Shown: positions 19,783 to 31,738 of the stretch, piece after piece | How positions within the stretch are numbered: position 1 is the stretch's first letter | Layout: every line of letters begins with the position of its first letter | Source of the DNA: Capsaspora owczarzaki ATCC 30864 | Lineage: Eukaryota; Opisthokonta; Filasterea | Direction of reading: 5' to 3' | Length of the DNA stretch: 64,000 nt | Assembly: GCF_000151315.2 (NCBI RefSeq) | Contig: NW_011887307.1 | Coordinates: 562,876 to 626,875, forward strand | The notes under the pieces: generated by a model | What the model was told of the DNA's origin: nothing | Seen by the model: the letters and a program-made list of their open reading frames with translations, nothing else | Database searches by the model: none | Translations under genes and position numbers: made by a program

Positions 19783-22383
19783 ATGGGCGACAACGCAATC
19801 ACCGACACGGACATCAACGAGATCTACGAGATCAAGGAGGTTCTCGGAAAGTGCGTTCAACCCCCCACAAAAGTGCAACCAAATGCAATGAGTGAAACGA
19901 GAGAGAGTGAAAAGAGAGTGAAAGAGAGAGAGAGAGAGCGAAAGAGAGCGGAACGAGTCGAAGAGAGAGGAGATTGCATTGCCGCTTCCCGCTGATGAGA
20001 TGGCGTTCGGCAAAGCAAGGAGAGTTGAGGGTTGCGACTCTCACACAGGCACACACAGACACACACAGACACACAGACAGACACACAGACAGCGAGCTCA
20101 TCGATCCACAAACAACCGTTAACAAAATAATACAAAAAAATCATACAAAATAATACAAAATAATACAATAATCGGCTGTTGCTGAGGTCCAATGACAGGG
20201 AAGTCTCTCTCTCTCTCTCTCCCCCAACTCACCCACCGACCCCAACCTCGTGTGCATGGACGACTGCGCGACGAGCGAGAACACGAGGGATTGCAGACTG
20301 CGCGTTGAGAGGGGAAAGGGGAAGGGGAAGGTCGGTTTTGCTGCTGCTTTTGCTGCTGCTGTTCTGTTTGATCGCTCCCCCGTTCTTTGTTTCCGCTTCA
20401 TGGCGGGACTCGGACGGGCGAACGAGTGCTTGCTGCCCAGTGAGCGAGAGAGCGAGAGAGAGAGAGAGAGAGAGGGACACGTCCGACAAAACAGCAGAGT
20501 AGCGACAAACAGAATTAAAAAAAAAAAAAGAAAACCACAAACTGAACAACAGCACACTACCATTTCATGACCTCACTAGTGAACTCGTCCGTACAAGTAC
20601 GCTTGTCTTGAGCGCCCTCTCATACCAAATCCCGCTCTCCAACCACTCAACCTCACTCGCTCACTCACTCACTCACTCACTCACTCACTCACTCACTCAC
20701 TCACTCACTCACTCACTCACTCACTCACTCACTCACTCACTCACTCACTCACTCACTCACTCACTCACTCACTCACTCACTCACTCACTCACTCACTCAC
20801 TCACTCACTCACTCACTCACTCACTCACCAAATAATAATCTGTTTGTTGTTTCCATCGTCACAAAACTTGTAGGGGTGCGTTCTCGCAAGTCAAGAAATG
20901 CGTCCACCGTGAATCGGGCGCTGAATTTGCAGTCAAGGTGATTGACTTGCGCCGGGTGCCGCCGAACGAGAAGGCCAAGATTAAGCGGGAGGCGCGCATC
21001 TGCCTGATGGTCAACCACCCGAACATTGTCAAGCTGCACGAGGTGTACGAGGCGCCCCACACGTACTTTATGGTGTTTGAGCTCGTCTCGGGCGGCGAGC
21101 TGTTTGAGGACATTGTGCGCCGCACGTTCTACTCTGAACGCGACGCGTCGCACCTCATGCTCCAGATTCTCTCGGCCATGCAGCACTTGCATCGTCTGGA
21201 GATTGTCCACCGCGATCTCAAGCCCGAAAACCTGCTGCTCGAGTCGCAGCGCGACGGCGCCGACATCAAGCTGACCGATTTTGGCCTCGCAGTCATGCTG
21301 GAAAAGCAGCAAAACGAGTGGTTTGGCTTTGCGGGCACCCCCGGCTATCTGTCGCCCGAGGTTGTCAAGCGTGTGCCCTATGGCAAGCCCGTCGACATGT
21401 GGGCGATCGGCATCATCTTGTATATTCTGCTCGCCGGCTACCCGCCGTTCTGGGACGACGACACCAAGGTCTTGTACGAGCAAATCAAGCTCGGCGAGTA
21501 CGAGTACCCCTCGCCCGACTGGGATGACGTCTCGAGCGAAGCCCGCGACCTGATTGACCGGCTGCTGGTGCAAGACCCGGCCAAGCGATTGACCGTCGAC
21601 CAGGCGCTTGCCCACCCGTGGATTGCCCAGTCTGATCGCGTTGCACCGCACGTCCATCGCCAAGGCACGATCGAAGAGATGAAGCGCTTCAACGCTCGTC
21701 GAAAGTTCAAGGGCGCCATCTTCACTGCGATCGCCACCAACAAGCTGCTTTTCGGAAGCAAGAGCATTCTGGAGGCGGCCAAGAAGGCTGCCAGTGGCCC
21801 CGCAGACGGCAGCGCCAGCAGCAGCGCAGGAGACGCAGCAGCCGCTGCCGCCCTCGCCAATCTGACCATCGGCACCCCGACCAGCGCGGCCGAGACGCCC
21901 TCCGAGAAGCATCTCGAGTCGGTCGAAACGCTCATCCAGCCGCCTCGCTTCCAGGACGCCACGGAGGAGGAAGTGTACCAGCTGACAGTGCGCCTGCTCG
22001 AGGCCATCCACAGCGGCGACTATGGCTTGTATGCGCAACTGTCCGACGTAAAGCTGACTGCCTTTGAGCCCGAAGCCCAGGGTATTCTGGTGCAAGGCCT
22101 CGAGTTCCACCGCTTCTACCTCGAGGCGGCCAAGGCAACCCGTCGGCGCCAAGGGTCGGTCACCTCTCCCGGCCAGCACACCTTCCACCCCTACTCGACC
22201 ATCGAGAATCCCCAAGTTCGCATTCTCGCGAGCGGCAGTGCGGCAGTTATTTTGTACAATCGATTGACAATGTCCTTGTCAGCAGACACCGGCAAGCCCA
22301 CCACACACCGGTACCAAGAGACTCGCATCTGGGAGAAGCACGGCACCACCTGGAAGCAAGTCCATTTCCATCGATCATCTTAA
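19783..22383 (+). CDS. CAMK2: Calcium/calmodulin-dependent kinase II
   Basis: CaMKII is a Ser/Thr kinase that forms dodecamer-like holoenzymes through its hub. Exon 1 (19783-19850) encodes MGDNAITDTDINEIYEIKEV and starts the glycine loop; exon 2 (20874-22383) completes it (GKGAFSQVKKC). Total 525 residues. Catalytic motifs are FAVKVIDLR, IVHRDLKPENLLLES, LTDFGLAVML and GTPGYLSPEVVKR. The regulatory segment is HRQGTIEEMKRFNARRKFKG; its Thr matches the autophosphorylation site Thr286, and the calmodulin-binding part follows. A variable linker leads to the association domain, with LTAFEPEAQGILVQGLEFHR and the terminal KQVHFHRSS, very close to animals. The 1,023-nt intron carries large microsatellites. 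Confidence 0.96.
20041..20092. repeat. (CA)/(CAGA) tract in CaMKII intron 1
   Basis: An imperfect run of ACACAC and ACAGAC units. Confidence 0.8.
20448..20476. repeat. (GA)n tract in CaMKII intron 1
   Basis: An imperfect GA repeat between the CA tract and the TCAC array. Confidence 0.8.
20661..20829 (+). repeat. (TCAC)n array, about 42 copies, CaMKII intron 1
   Basis: Nearly perfect TCAC tetramers over 169 bp. The array has no stop codon in any plus-strand frame and reads as a false Ser-Leu-Thr-His repeat, but it lies inside the intron. Copy number is likely polymorphic. Confidence 0.95.
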
Positions 22384-22689
22384 ACTTGTCTCTGCAAACG
22401 CAGCCGCGGTTTCAATTTGTTTGGGTTTTTTTACGATGCGGGGTTTTTCGAATTTTGGATTAATGTTTTTGCTGTTGTTGCTGGGGGGGGGGGGTAAATG
22501 CTTTTGTGCAGTATGTTGGTAATGGTTGTTGCGGTGGGGTTTTATCTTGGTTTCAGATGAAGGAGCAACATGCTGCTTGCTTGTCCCTCTTGCTACAACG
22601 ACAATGAAAGTGTGTCCTTTTTGTTTTCCCCAGTGTTTAATTTCTTTGTTGTTTGTGTTTGTTGGGTTTGTGACCAAAAAAAAAAACTA
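22384..22689. other. Convergent spacer CaMKII / CC2D1
   Basis: 306 bp with T-rich sequence and a G run near 22483. It holds 3' ends only. Confidence 0.5.
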
Positions 22690-25135
22690 CTAAACACGAG
22701 CCTCAGGTCCATCATCGTCGCCAGCAGTTTCACCAGAAGCCAATTCGTCCTTCATGATTTTGATGCGACCAAGAACAACCATAGCAAGGTCGAGGCGGCC
22801 CGCTCTTTTCGCGCGGAGCGCAAGCTGCTTGTCCGACTCCAGCTTCGCCTTGAGGTTGCTAATGTATGTATCGACATCCAGTTGCCCAGTTTGCACCGAA
22901 ATTGTCAGCAATTGCAGCTTGATGTCAATCGAGCTCTTGCGATCCACCAAATCCTCTGGTGCGGGCTTTCGTGCTGCAGCAAGCGCGGCGAGTTTCTTGT
23001 CCACCTCTTCTTGCTCGTGCTCCAGCACATCGTTACTGTAAAGATACTCCGGACTGTTCAAGGGGCAAGTACCGTCGGAAAAGGTTAGAGTCCTGTGCGA
23101 CCACCAAAACAGGGGTTGCTCGGAAAGTCACTTACTTGTTCACCAAGTCCTCCAGCTCCTCAATATCATCAGCAGAGGCTGCTGCAGCGGCCGCGTTGCC
23201 TGCAGGTTTGGCAGCGGCGCTGCCGGTGCTTGGAGTCTTGGCTGCCGGTGCGGCTGCCGATGCAGCAGCAGCAGCAGCAGCAGCTGGTTTGGCAGGTTGG
23301 GCCTGCTTGGACGCTCCCGTCGACGTCTCGAGGATGAGCCAGCGTTCTCGTCGCACTTGGCGATCTGGTGTCAGCAGGGGTTCGCGCAATCGAATCAGAC
23401 AGTCAATTTTGGCACCGGTGGGCTTCCTGCGGTCGCAGACAAACTGTCACGGAAAGGGCAAGTGAAGCACGGGTGAGCAAGCATGCATCGACACTCCAAC
23501 GCGCAAGATATCGGACGATGGCCTGTACCTCAGCGGTGGCAGCAATTTCAGAGAGGCGCTGCAAATCCAGCACCTTGACCTCCGCAGTACCAATCGTCGT
23601 GTCTCGACTGAACAGCCCTATTGTTTTCTTCTGCTGCACAAGAGTAAAGTGGACGCCGTGCCTGTTTGTAAATCGCTCAAAGGACTTTTTCCTCTCCGTC
23701 ACGAATTTGACACGTTGGTTGAATTCTGTGGCGAGCAGAAAAAAAAGAAACCGGACGAATGAGCGCAAAGCAAAGGCCATCCACCAAAAAAGCTACGAGG
23801 CTGCCTGTTGTTCTTACCAGGGCTGCGAGTGCCTTTGATGCTGCTGACTTCATCCTGTTGAAACTCGGTCTCAGTGCCAGGCTTTGGATAATCAATCCGG
23901 CAAACGACCTTCAGATTCAAGCCAGATTCATCCGTGACTCCAGCAGCGGCAAGTGGCACGTCGCGAACTTTCAATACGGTGACTTCAAAGTCGGACGCGG
24001 TGAGCTCCAAGAACTTTCTGTGAGGGTTTGTGCGAGATGTCGTTGTTGCAAAAAAATGGTGAGACGGACGCGTGTTGTGTTGAAAAAGTCTCGCTCAGCA
24101 AGGAACGAGCTGCCATCGTACCGGTTGTAACTGATCTGCTTTTCCTCATAGTGGAAGCGTGGTGGTGGCAAGTTGTGGAGCCGTGAATTCACAACAATGT
24201 CCTTATCTTGCATAAACCGCGTCTTTTCAGCAGGCAGGTTGATGTCAGCGCAAAATGCAATCTGAGCATCCAGAGCCGCGAGTACGCGATCGTACATGGC
24301 TGACTGCTCTGCGGGCGATCCGGAGCTTGTCTACAAACCAAACAACAACAGCCAAAGTATAAGTGTCTGGCGTGTAGGACAAGGGAAATGACACCATTTG
24401 TTCCATTACCTCCCCGGCAGAAACGGCAACGGTGGATAGCCCAGATTCACGGGACGGCGCTGCCGAGGCCTTGGCAGCACGAGCAACTGTCGCGGACGCG
24501 GCAGAATACTGGGCATTTGCTGCAGCAGTCAGTCGTGCAGTTGTGGTGGCGGGATTCGGCTTGGCTGCAGCTCCTGCAACGGTTTGCTTTTGTGGAGCAG
24601 GGGCGGATGCTGCTGCAGGCGTGGCGACTTGGGCTTGTGCGACAGGCTTGTTGGACTGCTGAGGCGCCGTAGCGGCGGCAGCTGGTGCAGAAACCGCTGC
24701 AGGTGGCGGCGCCGAGGTCGAGCTTGGAGCTGCAGGCAGGCACGACAGCTCGACATCTTCCCCTTCAGCGAGCCGATCAATGAAAGGCTGCATGCCATTG
24801 GCAATCAACAGCAGTTGCCGCGCACTATCGAGCTGATTGTTGCGTTTGCTGGCAAGGGCGGCCATCTTGTACTCTTTCTGACGAGCGCTGAATGTGGCCA
24901 GCTTTTGAGCGGGGCTCGCTACCGAGGGTGGCGCCGGTTTGTCCTCATTGGGCTCGTCCAACAAGGAGCGTGGTGCAGACTGCTGTGCAGCAGGTGGTGG
25001 AGAAGCAGATGTCGACGCAGGCCGAGCTGATGGTCCGCTCGAAGGTCGTGGAGCGGCAACGGGACGAGGGGAAACAACCGCTTTGGTTGCAGGAGCACTT
25101 TCCTTCGCAGGCTCTTCCTTCTCCTCGGCCTTGTC

Positions 25136-25169
<34 letters not shown>

Positions 25170-25922
25170 GGATCTGATTCGTAACCGAGGTCGCGCAATT
25201 CGCCCTAATACAGGCCCAACATTAACATGGGTGAGAACGAGCTGTAAAATTTCAGCACCATCATGATCAGAATCAACGAAAGTAACATTGCGTACCAGCA
25301 ACGATGGGTCGTTCAGATCGTCTTCAGTGAGCTCGACATTGTCCTGGTCTCCTTCATCGATGTCCAAGTCGGGGATGTTGACCGCTACAACAAGCAACAA
25401 GCAATGCAAAGCCAGTGAGTGTGATTGTTTTCAACATCCGCTCGAGCACATCAGCGATGGATTGTTGATTCCATCCATCGTCATTTGCACATGGCTCTGC
25501 ACACAACTCTGCGCCCTTCTCTGCATCTGAGCTGATGACGCACCTGCTGAGCTGGACTTGCTGGGCTGTGATGACGGCTTCTGCTGCTGCGATGGTTGCT
25601 TGTGTTGCGGTTGTTGCTGCTTCTGTGGTGTGCGCTGCTTGGCACTGGCAGCACCAGCACCACCACCAGCAGCAGGAGTCGGGTTGCCGCCTGTGAGTGC
25701 GAGCAGCTCGGCTTCGAGCGCCGGGTCGTTCAGGTCGTCATCGTCGCCGCCGCCGCCGCCAAACGCAGCCATCTGCCGCTCCAAGTCCTCGTCCGACATC
25801 ATCCCCATCCCAAAGCCACCATTGCTACCACTGCGTGACGATGATGACTGCCTTGGATTCTTGGCCGACGACGACGACGCTGCCGGCGAGGGCGAGGGCG
25901 ACGATTTGCCCCAGCCAAACAT
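22690..25922 (-). CDS. CC2D1: CC2D1 / Lgd (DM14 and C2 domain protein)
   Basis: CC2D1A/B (Lgd in flies) binds the ESCRT-III subunit CHMP4 and helps endosomal sorting. Eight exons (25922-25544, 25384-25296, 25204-24410, 24330-24122, 24017-23818, 23725-23529, 23443-23136, 23092-22690) give 859 residues. The start MFGWGKSSPSPSP and the acidic N-terminal repeats around DLNDPALEAELLAL and DDLNDPSLL fit the family. One clear DM14-like region is ARQKEYKMAALASKRNNQLD...ANGMQPFIDRL. A C2 domain follows (LKVRDVPLAAAG, VKFVTERKKSF, TIGTAEVKVLDL). The C-terminal helices (LDVDTYISNLKAKLESDKQL, RLDLAMVVLGRIKIMKDEL) match the family tail. Between them are Ala/Gln-rich linkers and an Asp run. Human CC2D1A has four DM14 repeats; fewer are clear here. 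Confidence 0.9.
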
Positions 25923-26105
25923 CAATGCTCAAAACCGAAAAAAAAAAAAAAAAAAATGACTGGATTTCCATTGCGATTGGTGATTTTTCCTACTTGCACG
26001 ATCCTGATCAAACTAAGTTTGCTTTTTGTCAATTTTGGATCTTGGTTGAACGTTGCTTCGAATTTGGTCAAAAATTCGTCCAGGAGCAGTCTTAGAATTA
26101 CTGCA
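25923..26105. promoter_or_regulatory. Bidirectional promoter region CC2D1 / COPZ
   Basis: A 183-bp spacer between divergent start codons. It has an A run of about 19 near 25939, which is T-rich toward the CC2D1 start. Confidence 0.5.
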
Positions 26106-26241
26106 ATGGTAAACGACTGCGAGATTTGGCGAGAATTGGAAGAGAGAGAGAGAGAGAGAGGAAGGACGGGCGTCCATGCCAACGTTATGCCTGAATGGAA
26201 TCAGACAGAAACACACAGAGACACACAGACTGAACAGAATG

Positions 26242-26287
<46 letters not shown>

Positions 26288-27439
26288 CAGTGCAAAGTGC
26301 ATTACGAGATCTCTCTCTCGCTCTCTCTGCCCCCTCTTGTCAATGTCGCTCCGCTCTGCTGTCGTTGTCGTCGTTGCATTTGTCATGTCTTGCTGCTCGC
26401 CTTGTGTTGGTTTGCACACTGGCACAGCATTGAGCTGCAGCAGCAGCAGCAGCAAAGATCCTTCCCTCTTTGCTTTTGCTGCCACGTCCACCTCAACTCC
26501 AACGCAACGCGCAACTCCGAGTGACTGCTACTCTCATGGCTCACTCTCTGCTCTTGTCTGTCTGAACTCTCGCTCTCAAAACTGCGCAGGCGAGTCTCGC
26601 TAGCATCAAGGCCGTGCTCACGCTCGACAACGACGGCGAACGCGTCCTCTGTCGCTACTTTGACCCCGCTTGGATGGCCTCCGTCAAGGAGCAGCGCGCG
26701 TTCGAAAAGAGCCTCTTTACAAAGACCTATCGTGCTGCCTGTAAGTCGGAAACAAGCTCCAGTCAAGAGATATTCGTTTGTTTGGTCTCTGCAAGATTGC
26801 TCTTTTTCCGTGCTCACTCACCGTGATCAATGGCGTTGTGATCAACGCAACAACTCCCGCAGCTGATATTATCATGCTAGAAGGCGTCACCTGCGTATAT
26901 AAGAGCAGCGTCGACCTCTTCTTCTACGTGATTGGCGCCCCCGACGAAAACGAACTTTTGCTCTCGTTTGCACTCAACACATACTTTGATGCCTTGGCGC
27001 AAATGCTGAGGTAATAATCGCCAGAGCGTGCATGCCTGGACACGCTATTTGCAGCCAAGAAAACACACACCATGTGGTGAGGGGTGACTCATTCGCAACG
27101 TTGTGTGTGTGTTTTTTTTTTTTTTTCTTGAAACAGGAACCAAGTCGAGAAGCGCGTCGTTATGGAAAACTTTGACGTGGTTGCCCTCGCATTGGACGAG
27201 CTGGTTGATGGCGGGTGAGTGTAGCATCGTGTTTTGCGCATGTGATGGGCTCTGTGAGCGACGCATCTGACTTGCCTGCTTCTGTTCATTGTCAAAGCAT
27301 CATCCTGGAGGCCGATCCTGCCGTTATTGTGCAGCACGTCGCCGTGCGTAACAACGACGAGGTGCCGATTGCCGAGCAATCAATTTCGCAAGCCCTGCAA
27401 ACAGCAAAGGAGCAGCTAAGTCGCTCGTTCTTGAAATAA
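26106..27439 (+). CDS. COPZ1: Coatomer subunit zeta
   Basis: Zeta-COP is the small longin-fold subunit of the COPI coat in retrograde Golgi-ER transport. The exons are 26106-26108 (ATG only, followed directly by gtaaac), 26590-26740, 26863-27010, 27137-27214 and 27298-27439. They give 173 residues; human COPZ1 has 177. Motifs are [76 protein letters not shown] and VDGGIILEADP. The start exon is the least certain part: it was chosen because it keeps the frame and gives [11 protein letters not shown]. The first intron, about 480 nt, holds a 40-base AG repeat and a CAG run. Confidence 0.9.
26245..26284. repeat. (AG)n microsatellite in COPZ intron 1
   Basis: About 20 AG units. A shorter AG tract lies at 26141-26161 in the same intron. 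Confidence 0.95.
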
Positions 27440-27808
27440 CGGCTGGGCTCCAGTATTTCGGCTCTCTTGCTTGTGGGGTTTCATGTTTTAGTGTCGTCTT
27501 GTTTGGAGAGGGCGGGTCATTGTCACCAGTCCCCGCACCATTCCGTGTTGCCGGTGCTCTTCGCTTTTGTCGAGCTGTGCTGGTAGTTTTTGATTGTTTT
27601 TGTTGTTCTAATTTCTTATGTGTATTGATCAATGAACGCTTTTGTAACAAGCTCAGCACTTCACGAAACGAGAACAACCAAAACTAAAAAAAGCAAAGAC
27701 AAGCGAGAAACAGAAAACATAAACAAACAAGAAATCGAATAGAGAAAAAAAAATCACACAAAAAACCAGAACAGAACAGAAACAAACAGCACAGTTGTTT
27801 TAAAAATA
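27440..27808. other. Convergent spacer COPZ / RapGAP
   Basis: 369 bp with the 3' ends of two converging genes. The right half is A-rich with aaac/aaag words. No gene. Confidence 0.5.
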
Positions 27809-30800
27809 TCAGCTCGACGCCTTTTTGCTATTATACTCAATCCGGTAAAAGGACGACACGCGAGATCCTTCTTCATCCTCGAGGTTGGCAGAAACGTAAA
27901 TGGCATTCTCCTCGTGCAACAACACCACAGAGCTTTGGAAGGGCACTGCCTGCAATGATGCGCCATTAAGCAAGCTGCGCAGTTCGATCGTGTTGTTGGT
28001 GAAGCCCAGAAGATGCGATGATGTTGTGACAACTACGATCAGAGAGAGAGACAAAAGGTGAGAACACGCCCATTTGCCTCAATTCAACCAATTGGAGTTC
28101 AACCACCTACCAACGCCATGGGGAACAGCAGACCATTTGATGACGAGGTCTCGTGTTTGGGCGCCCTTGTAGTCAACAAAAGTTGTCAAATCTGCAACAG
28201 TACCAAACCATGTTCGAGTTAGCAACAAGTTCTTTTGGTTCTATTTTTCATCACAAAAACTCCCGCCGAGCATTGATTCATCACTTACTATTGTAATTCA
28301 CTTGCAACGTCGAGTTCGTTTCACCCTTGGTGATGGATTGAATGCCAGCCTTGACGCCGGCTTGGGGCAGAATGCTCGTTGTGACATTGCCCGTCTCCAT
28401 GTCGAGCATGTTCAGTTCCCCGCCGACAGCAACCGCAACGCCCTGCCAGGAGAACTTCAAATGGGTGCACTGCTCGGGCAGGAAGAGCTCGCGGGTCCGG
28501 ACAAACTCGCGAGTGCCGAGCGACCAGTTGTACATCATGACGCTCTTTCGAGTCGCCACGCACAGAATGGGGCGATGCTCGTCATTCCGATCTTGCGACG
28601 GCCGTCCGAAGGAGGTCGAGTGCATGACAGGCGCGGGGGAGGCAACATTTTGCGACACCTCGGCAGGCAGCAAATCCATCACGACGCACCCGCGAGAATG
28701 GCTCAACTTGCGGCCCTTGCAAGCCGCCATGACGCCGTGCTTGGAGGATCCGGCAAGAATGTCATCTAGTGCATACAGCATGACGTAAGAGTGGCCGCCA
28801 CGCTTGCAACCAAGCGCAGCAAGTAGGTTGAGATCGCGGCGAACGGCCAGTTTGCTAAAGCTTCGGCGCTTTTCGGTGCGGATTTCCTTGACGTCAGAAC
28901 CAAAGTGCCACTGCCACATGAACAGACCAAAATCGGTCCCTAGCAAAATGACATCGTCGCTCAAACGGGCGGCGCAGAGAATCTCGTGCGGGAAATCGGC
29001 CAGTAGCGGCGTGACCGTGTACAAATCCGAGAACAGCGACGTGGTCGCGCCGCCCACAGTCTCGCCGGCGCCTTGGCTGCGCATGCTGGTAATGCTCACG
29101 CCGGAGGACGGCGCAGAAGGTGACGTGCTGGGTGGGTTGATGCTGCTGCCAGCCTCGGCCAGGAGCGCGGCGCCGTTGGTAATGTAGACCGACTGCGGCG
29201 TAATGTTGAGCCGCTTGGTCATGGAGCTCTTCGAGCCAGACTCAAAGTACTTTTCGTGAATGTACTTGAGAATGGTTGTCAAGGTGCGCACGGAGCGCGC
29301 TTGGAAGGAGTCCGACACGTAGGTGGAGGTTTCGCCGTTGATCAGCTTGGCCAGCAAGAATTCTCGCATGGCGGGGCCGGAGCGGAAGACTGGCGGATTG
29401 GGCACTGGCGGGCCAAACTTTGGCACCTTGTCGCTCGAAACGACATGCACACGGTACTGCGTAGTCATGCCACCTTCGGCGTCGAGCAAATCCTCCACAT
29501 CCGCGACAACCACCTCTGGTTGCACGACGGCAAAGACGTGCAAAAAGTGGGACGAGATGGCCTTTGGGGAGAACGGGGTGGTGCCGTCCACAAAGACGAT
29601 GGTTGCAATGTCGTTGCCAATGTGACGCTTGCGCTCCAGCTGCTGCTTGTCCGCTTCATTGTACGGCAGCATCGTGGAGACGTGGAACATGATCTCGTAG
29701 CCGCGATAGGCCGTGTAAATCGAGTGTGTGCCAGTCATGCCCTTCTTGGTGTCGAGACCCGCGCGGAACTTGGACCAGTTGGCCAGCTCGATCTTGTCGC
29801 CGAGTGCCAGCATGAAATCATCAAAGCTCTTGGAGCCTGTTTCGTTGCAGAACATGTCGTTGTCCTTCAGCTGGCCGTCTTTGGCGTAAAGGGCGCCAAA
29901 CTTGAAGCGCTTGCTGGTGATTGTGTCCTCCATCGCGACAAGCTGCTTGACAAAGTCGTCGGTGAGCTCGTCCACCTCGCGGAGCTTGATGCCAGTGCGC
30001 TCGGCAAGCGATGGGCAGGCAGCCGCGAGCAGGTCGGACGGCGACAACGTTTCCTTCTCGTTCTTGACGGGAACAATGATGCGCTCGATGACCGTCGTCC
30101 GCCAGACAATCGTGCGGTACTGGTACGAGTGGGTCAAGTGGGTCGACTGCTGTTGCTGCAAGGGGTTGCCGAGACGGTCCACCTCATGGATGACGGACAG
30201 CACGAACGGGCCTTCCTCTTCCTCAAAGCCGACAAAGTTGCTGTGTGTGCGCCCTTTGAAATAGTTGCTGTACCAGCACACTTCCAGCTCTGGGTTTTCA
30301 ATGAGAATTTGGTCGTGCGTGTCATTGGCACTGCGCTCGCGACCCGTCTCGACGCGGAAGCCTTCCACTGCGGGAGCCAGCACGCGGCCGTGAACGTCGC
30401 CAGTATAGGAAGGGTCGTTGGAGAGCATGGCTGCCGCTGCAGCAGTGCTTGATGTGGGACCAGCGGCGTTTGGTGCGCGCCCACTGGTTGCCGCCGAGCT
30501 GCCTGCGACAGTCGCGACAGCCGCTGCGGCGGCTGCAAGCTGTTGTTGCTGCTGTTGCTGTTGGCGCGGTGGGGCTGGCTTTGGTGGCGGGGTGGCTTTG
30601 GCGAGAGGCGATGCTGCCACAGTCGATGAGAGTGGTGCTGCTGCTGCTGTTGGGGATGCAGGTCCAGCGACCGACGGCACGGGCTGCCTCGATTTGAACG
30701 CATTCGACGACTTGAGCTGCGCGGAAATGGCAGAGTCGCCGCCTTCGGCAGTTGCTCGTGTCGGCTGCCGCGTCTTCCACAGCACAACACATGTAATGTC

Positions 30801-31738
30801 TTTGGGAGTGGGGTTGTTTGGGTAGTAGCTTTCGCTTTCGTACATGGTCTCGACATTCCACCCGTTGAAGCTGAAAATGTTGAGGAGGGTGCTCAGCGGC
30901 AAGTGGCGATTGACAAACCAGCCGCGCTCATCGCGCGTTTTGTCTTCCTTGGGAACTCCGTGGCCCAATGCGCGCAAAATCTTTGGGTGCACGTCTCCCA
31001 CAATGCGGATGCCGTTGGTGACAAACCACTCTGCGGTCGCAAACTGCTTGATCGGCTCGGACGGCTTTTGTGCAGCTGTCGTTCGAGTTGTATCTCGTGT
31101 GCGAGCCTACCACAAGAGGGGGGTTGCATTCAGTCAAGGTTGGTTTGGTGAGGCGCGAGAAGTACGGTGTGAGCGAAAGGTGGAAGGGGGAAACACCGAT
31201 CGAAACACAACAAAACAACCCCACACAGCGCGCGCAACACTCCTCTTACCTGATTGATGACCCGGATCCAGTCGTTCATATCTTCATCCGAGTCTGCGCA
31301 CATGTAGTACACTCGCGCTTCGTTGTCCTTGCTCTTGAGCGCAAAGCAGTGTGGCTTTTTCCGCTCGTTGGTGGGCTCGGCAGCAGACAACTCTTCGACA
31401 TAGATTGTGCCGGCAGGGGCTGCATCGCCGCGCGCCTTATAGTAGCTGATTGTGTTTCCCTTGAGAATAAACCAGCGCTTCTTCCACGATTTGTACGAGC
31501 CACCTGCGCCAGAAAATAAAAAAACAAGACCGAGAATCAAAAATTGCACGAAAATTAGTACTAGTGAGACCATCCCCACCCCCACCACCCCCACTCCCGA
31601 CCAATAAGGAGGCCAACGCTGTGCAAGTCAGCGACTGAATGACTCGAGTGACTTGAATGATTCCCTACCTTCTTTGGTCATGAAGCCTTCCTTGACGATC
31701 GCAGCATTCACGCCCGTCGACGCCGCTCCAGCCGACAT
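27809..31738 (-). CDS. PH-RapGAP-CNH protein (GARNL3-like)
   Basis: A predicted GTPase-activating protein for Rap-type small GTPases. Five exons (31738-31669, 31503-31250, 31106-28289, 28191-28111, 28032-27809) give 1,148 residues. An N-terminal PH domain covers about residues 15-108: KEGFMTKEGGSYKSWKKRWF, then YMCADSDEDMNDWIRVIN. After about 300 residues that include Ala/Gln-rich sequence comes the RapGAP domain: RFKFGALYAKDGQLKDNDMF, KGMTGTHSIYTAYRGYEIMF, and KRHIGNDIATIVFVDG, which carries the catalytic Asn. The C-terminal third (LCAARLSDDVILLGTDFGLF, PILCVATRKSVMMYNWSL) is a CNH (citron homology) domain. RapGAP plus CNH is the layout of human GARNL3; the PH domain in front is extra. Confidence 0.88.

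Noticed and set aside
20661-20829. CRISPR-like array
   Set aside because: It is a pure tetranucleotide repeat without spacers, in a eukaryotic intron.
20608-20835. Open frame of Ser-Leu-Thr-His repeats
   Set aside because: It is the (TCAC) microsatellite in CaMKII intron 1, not a gene.
20821-22215. Long antisense open frame opposite CaMKII
   Set aside because: GC-rich codon bias leaves the opposite strand open. The sense strand has full kinase and hub conservation.
29256-30452. Antisense open frame of about 400 codons opposite the RapGAP exon
   Set aside because: No domain, and it mirrors a conserved RapGAP coding exon.
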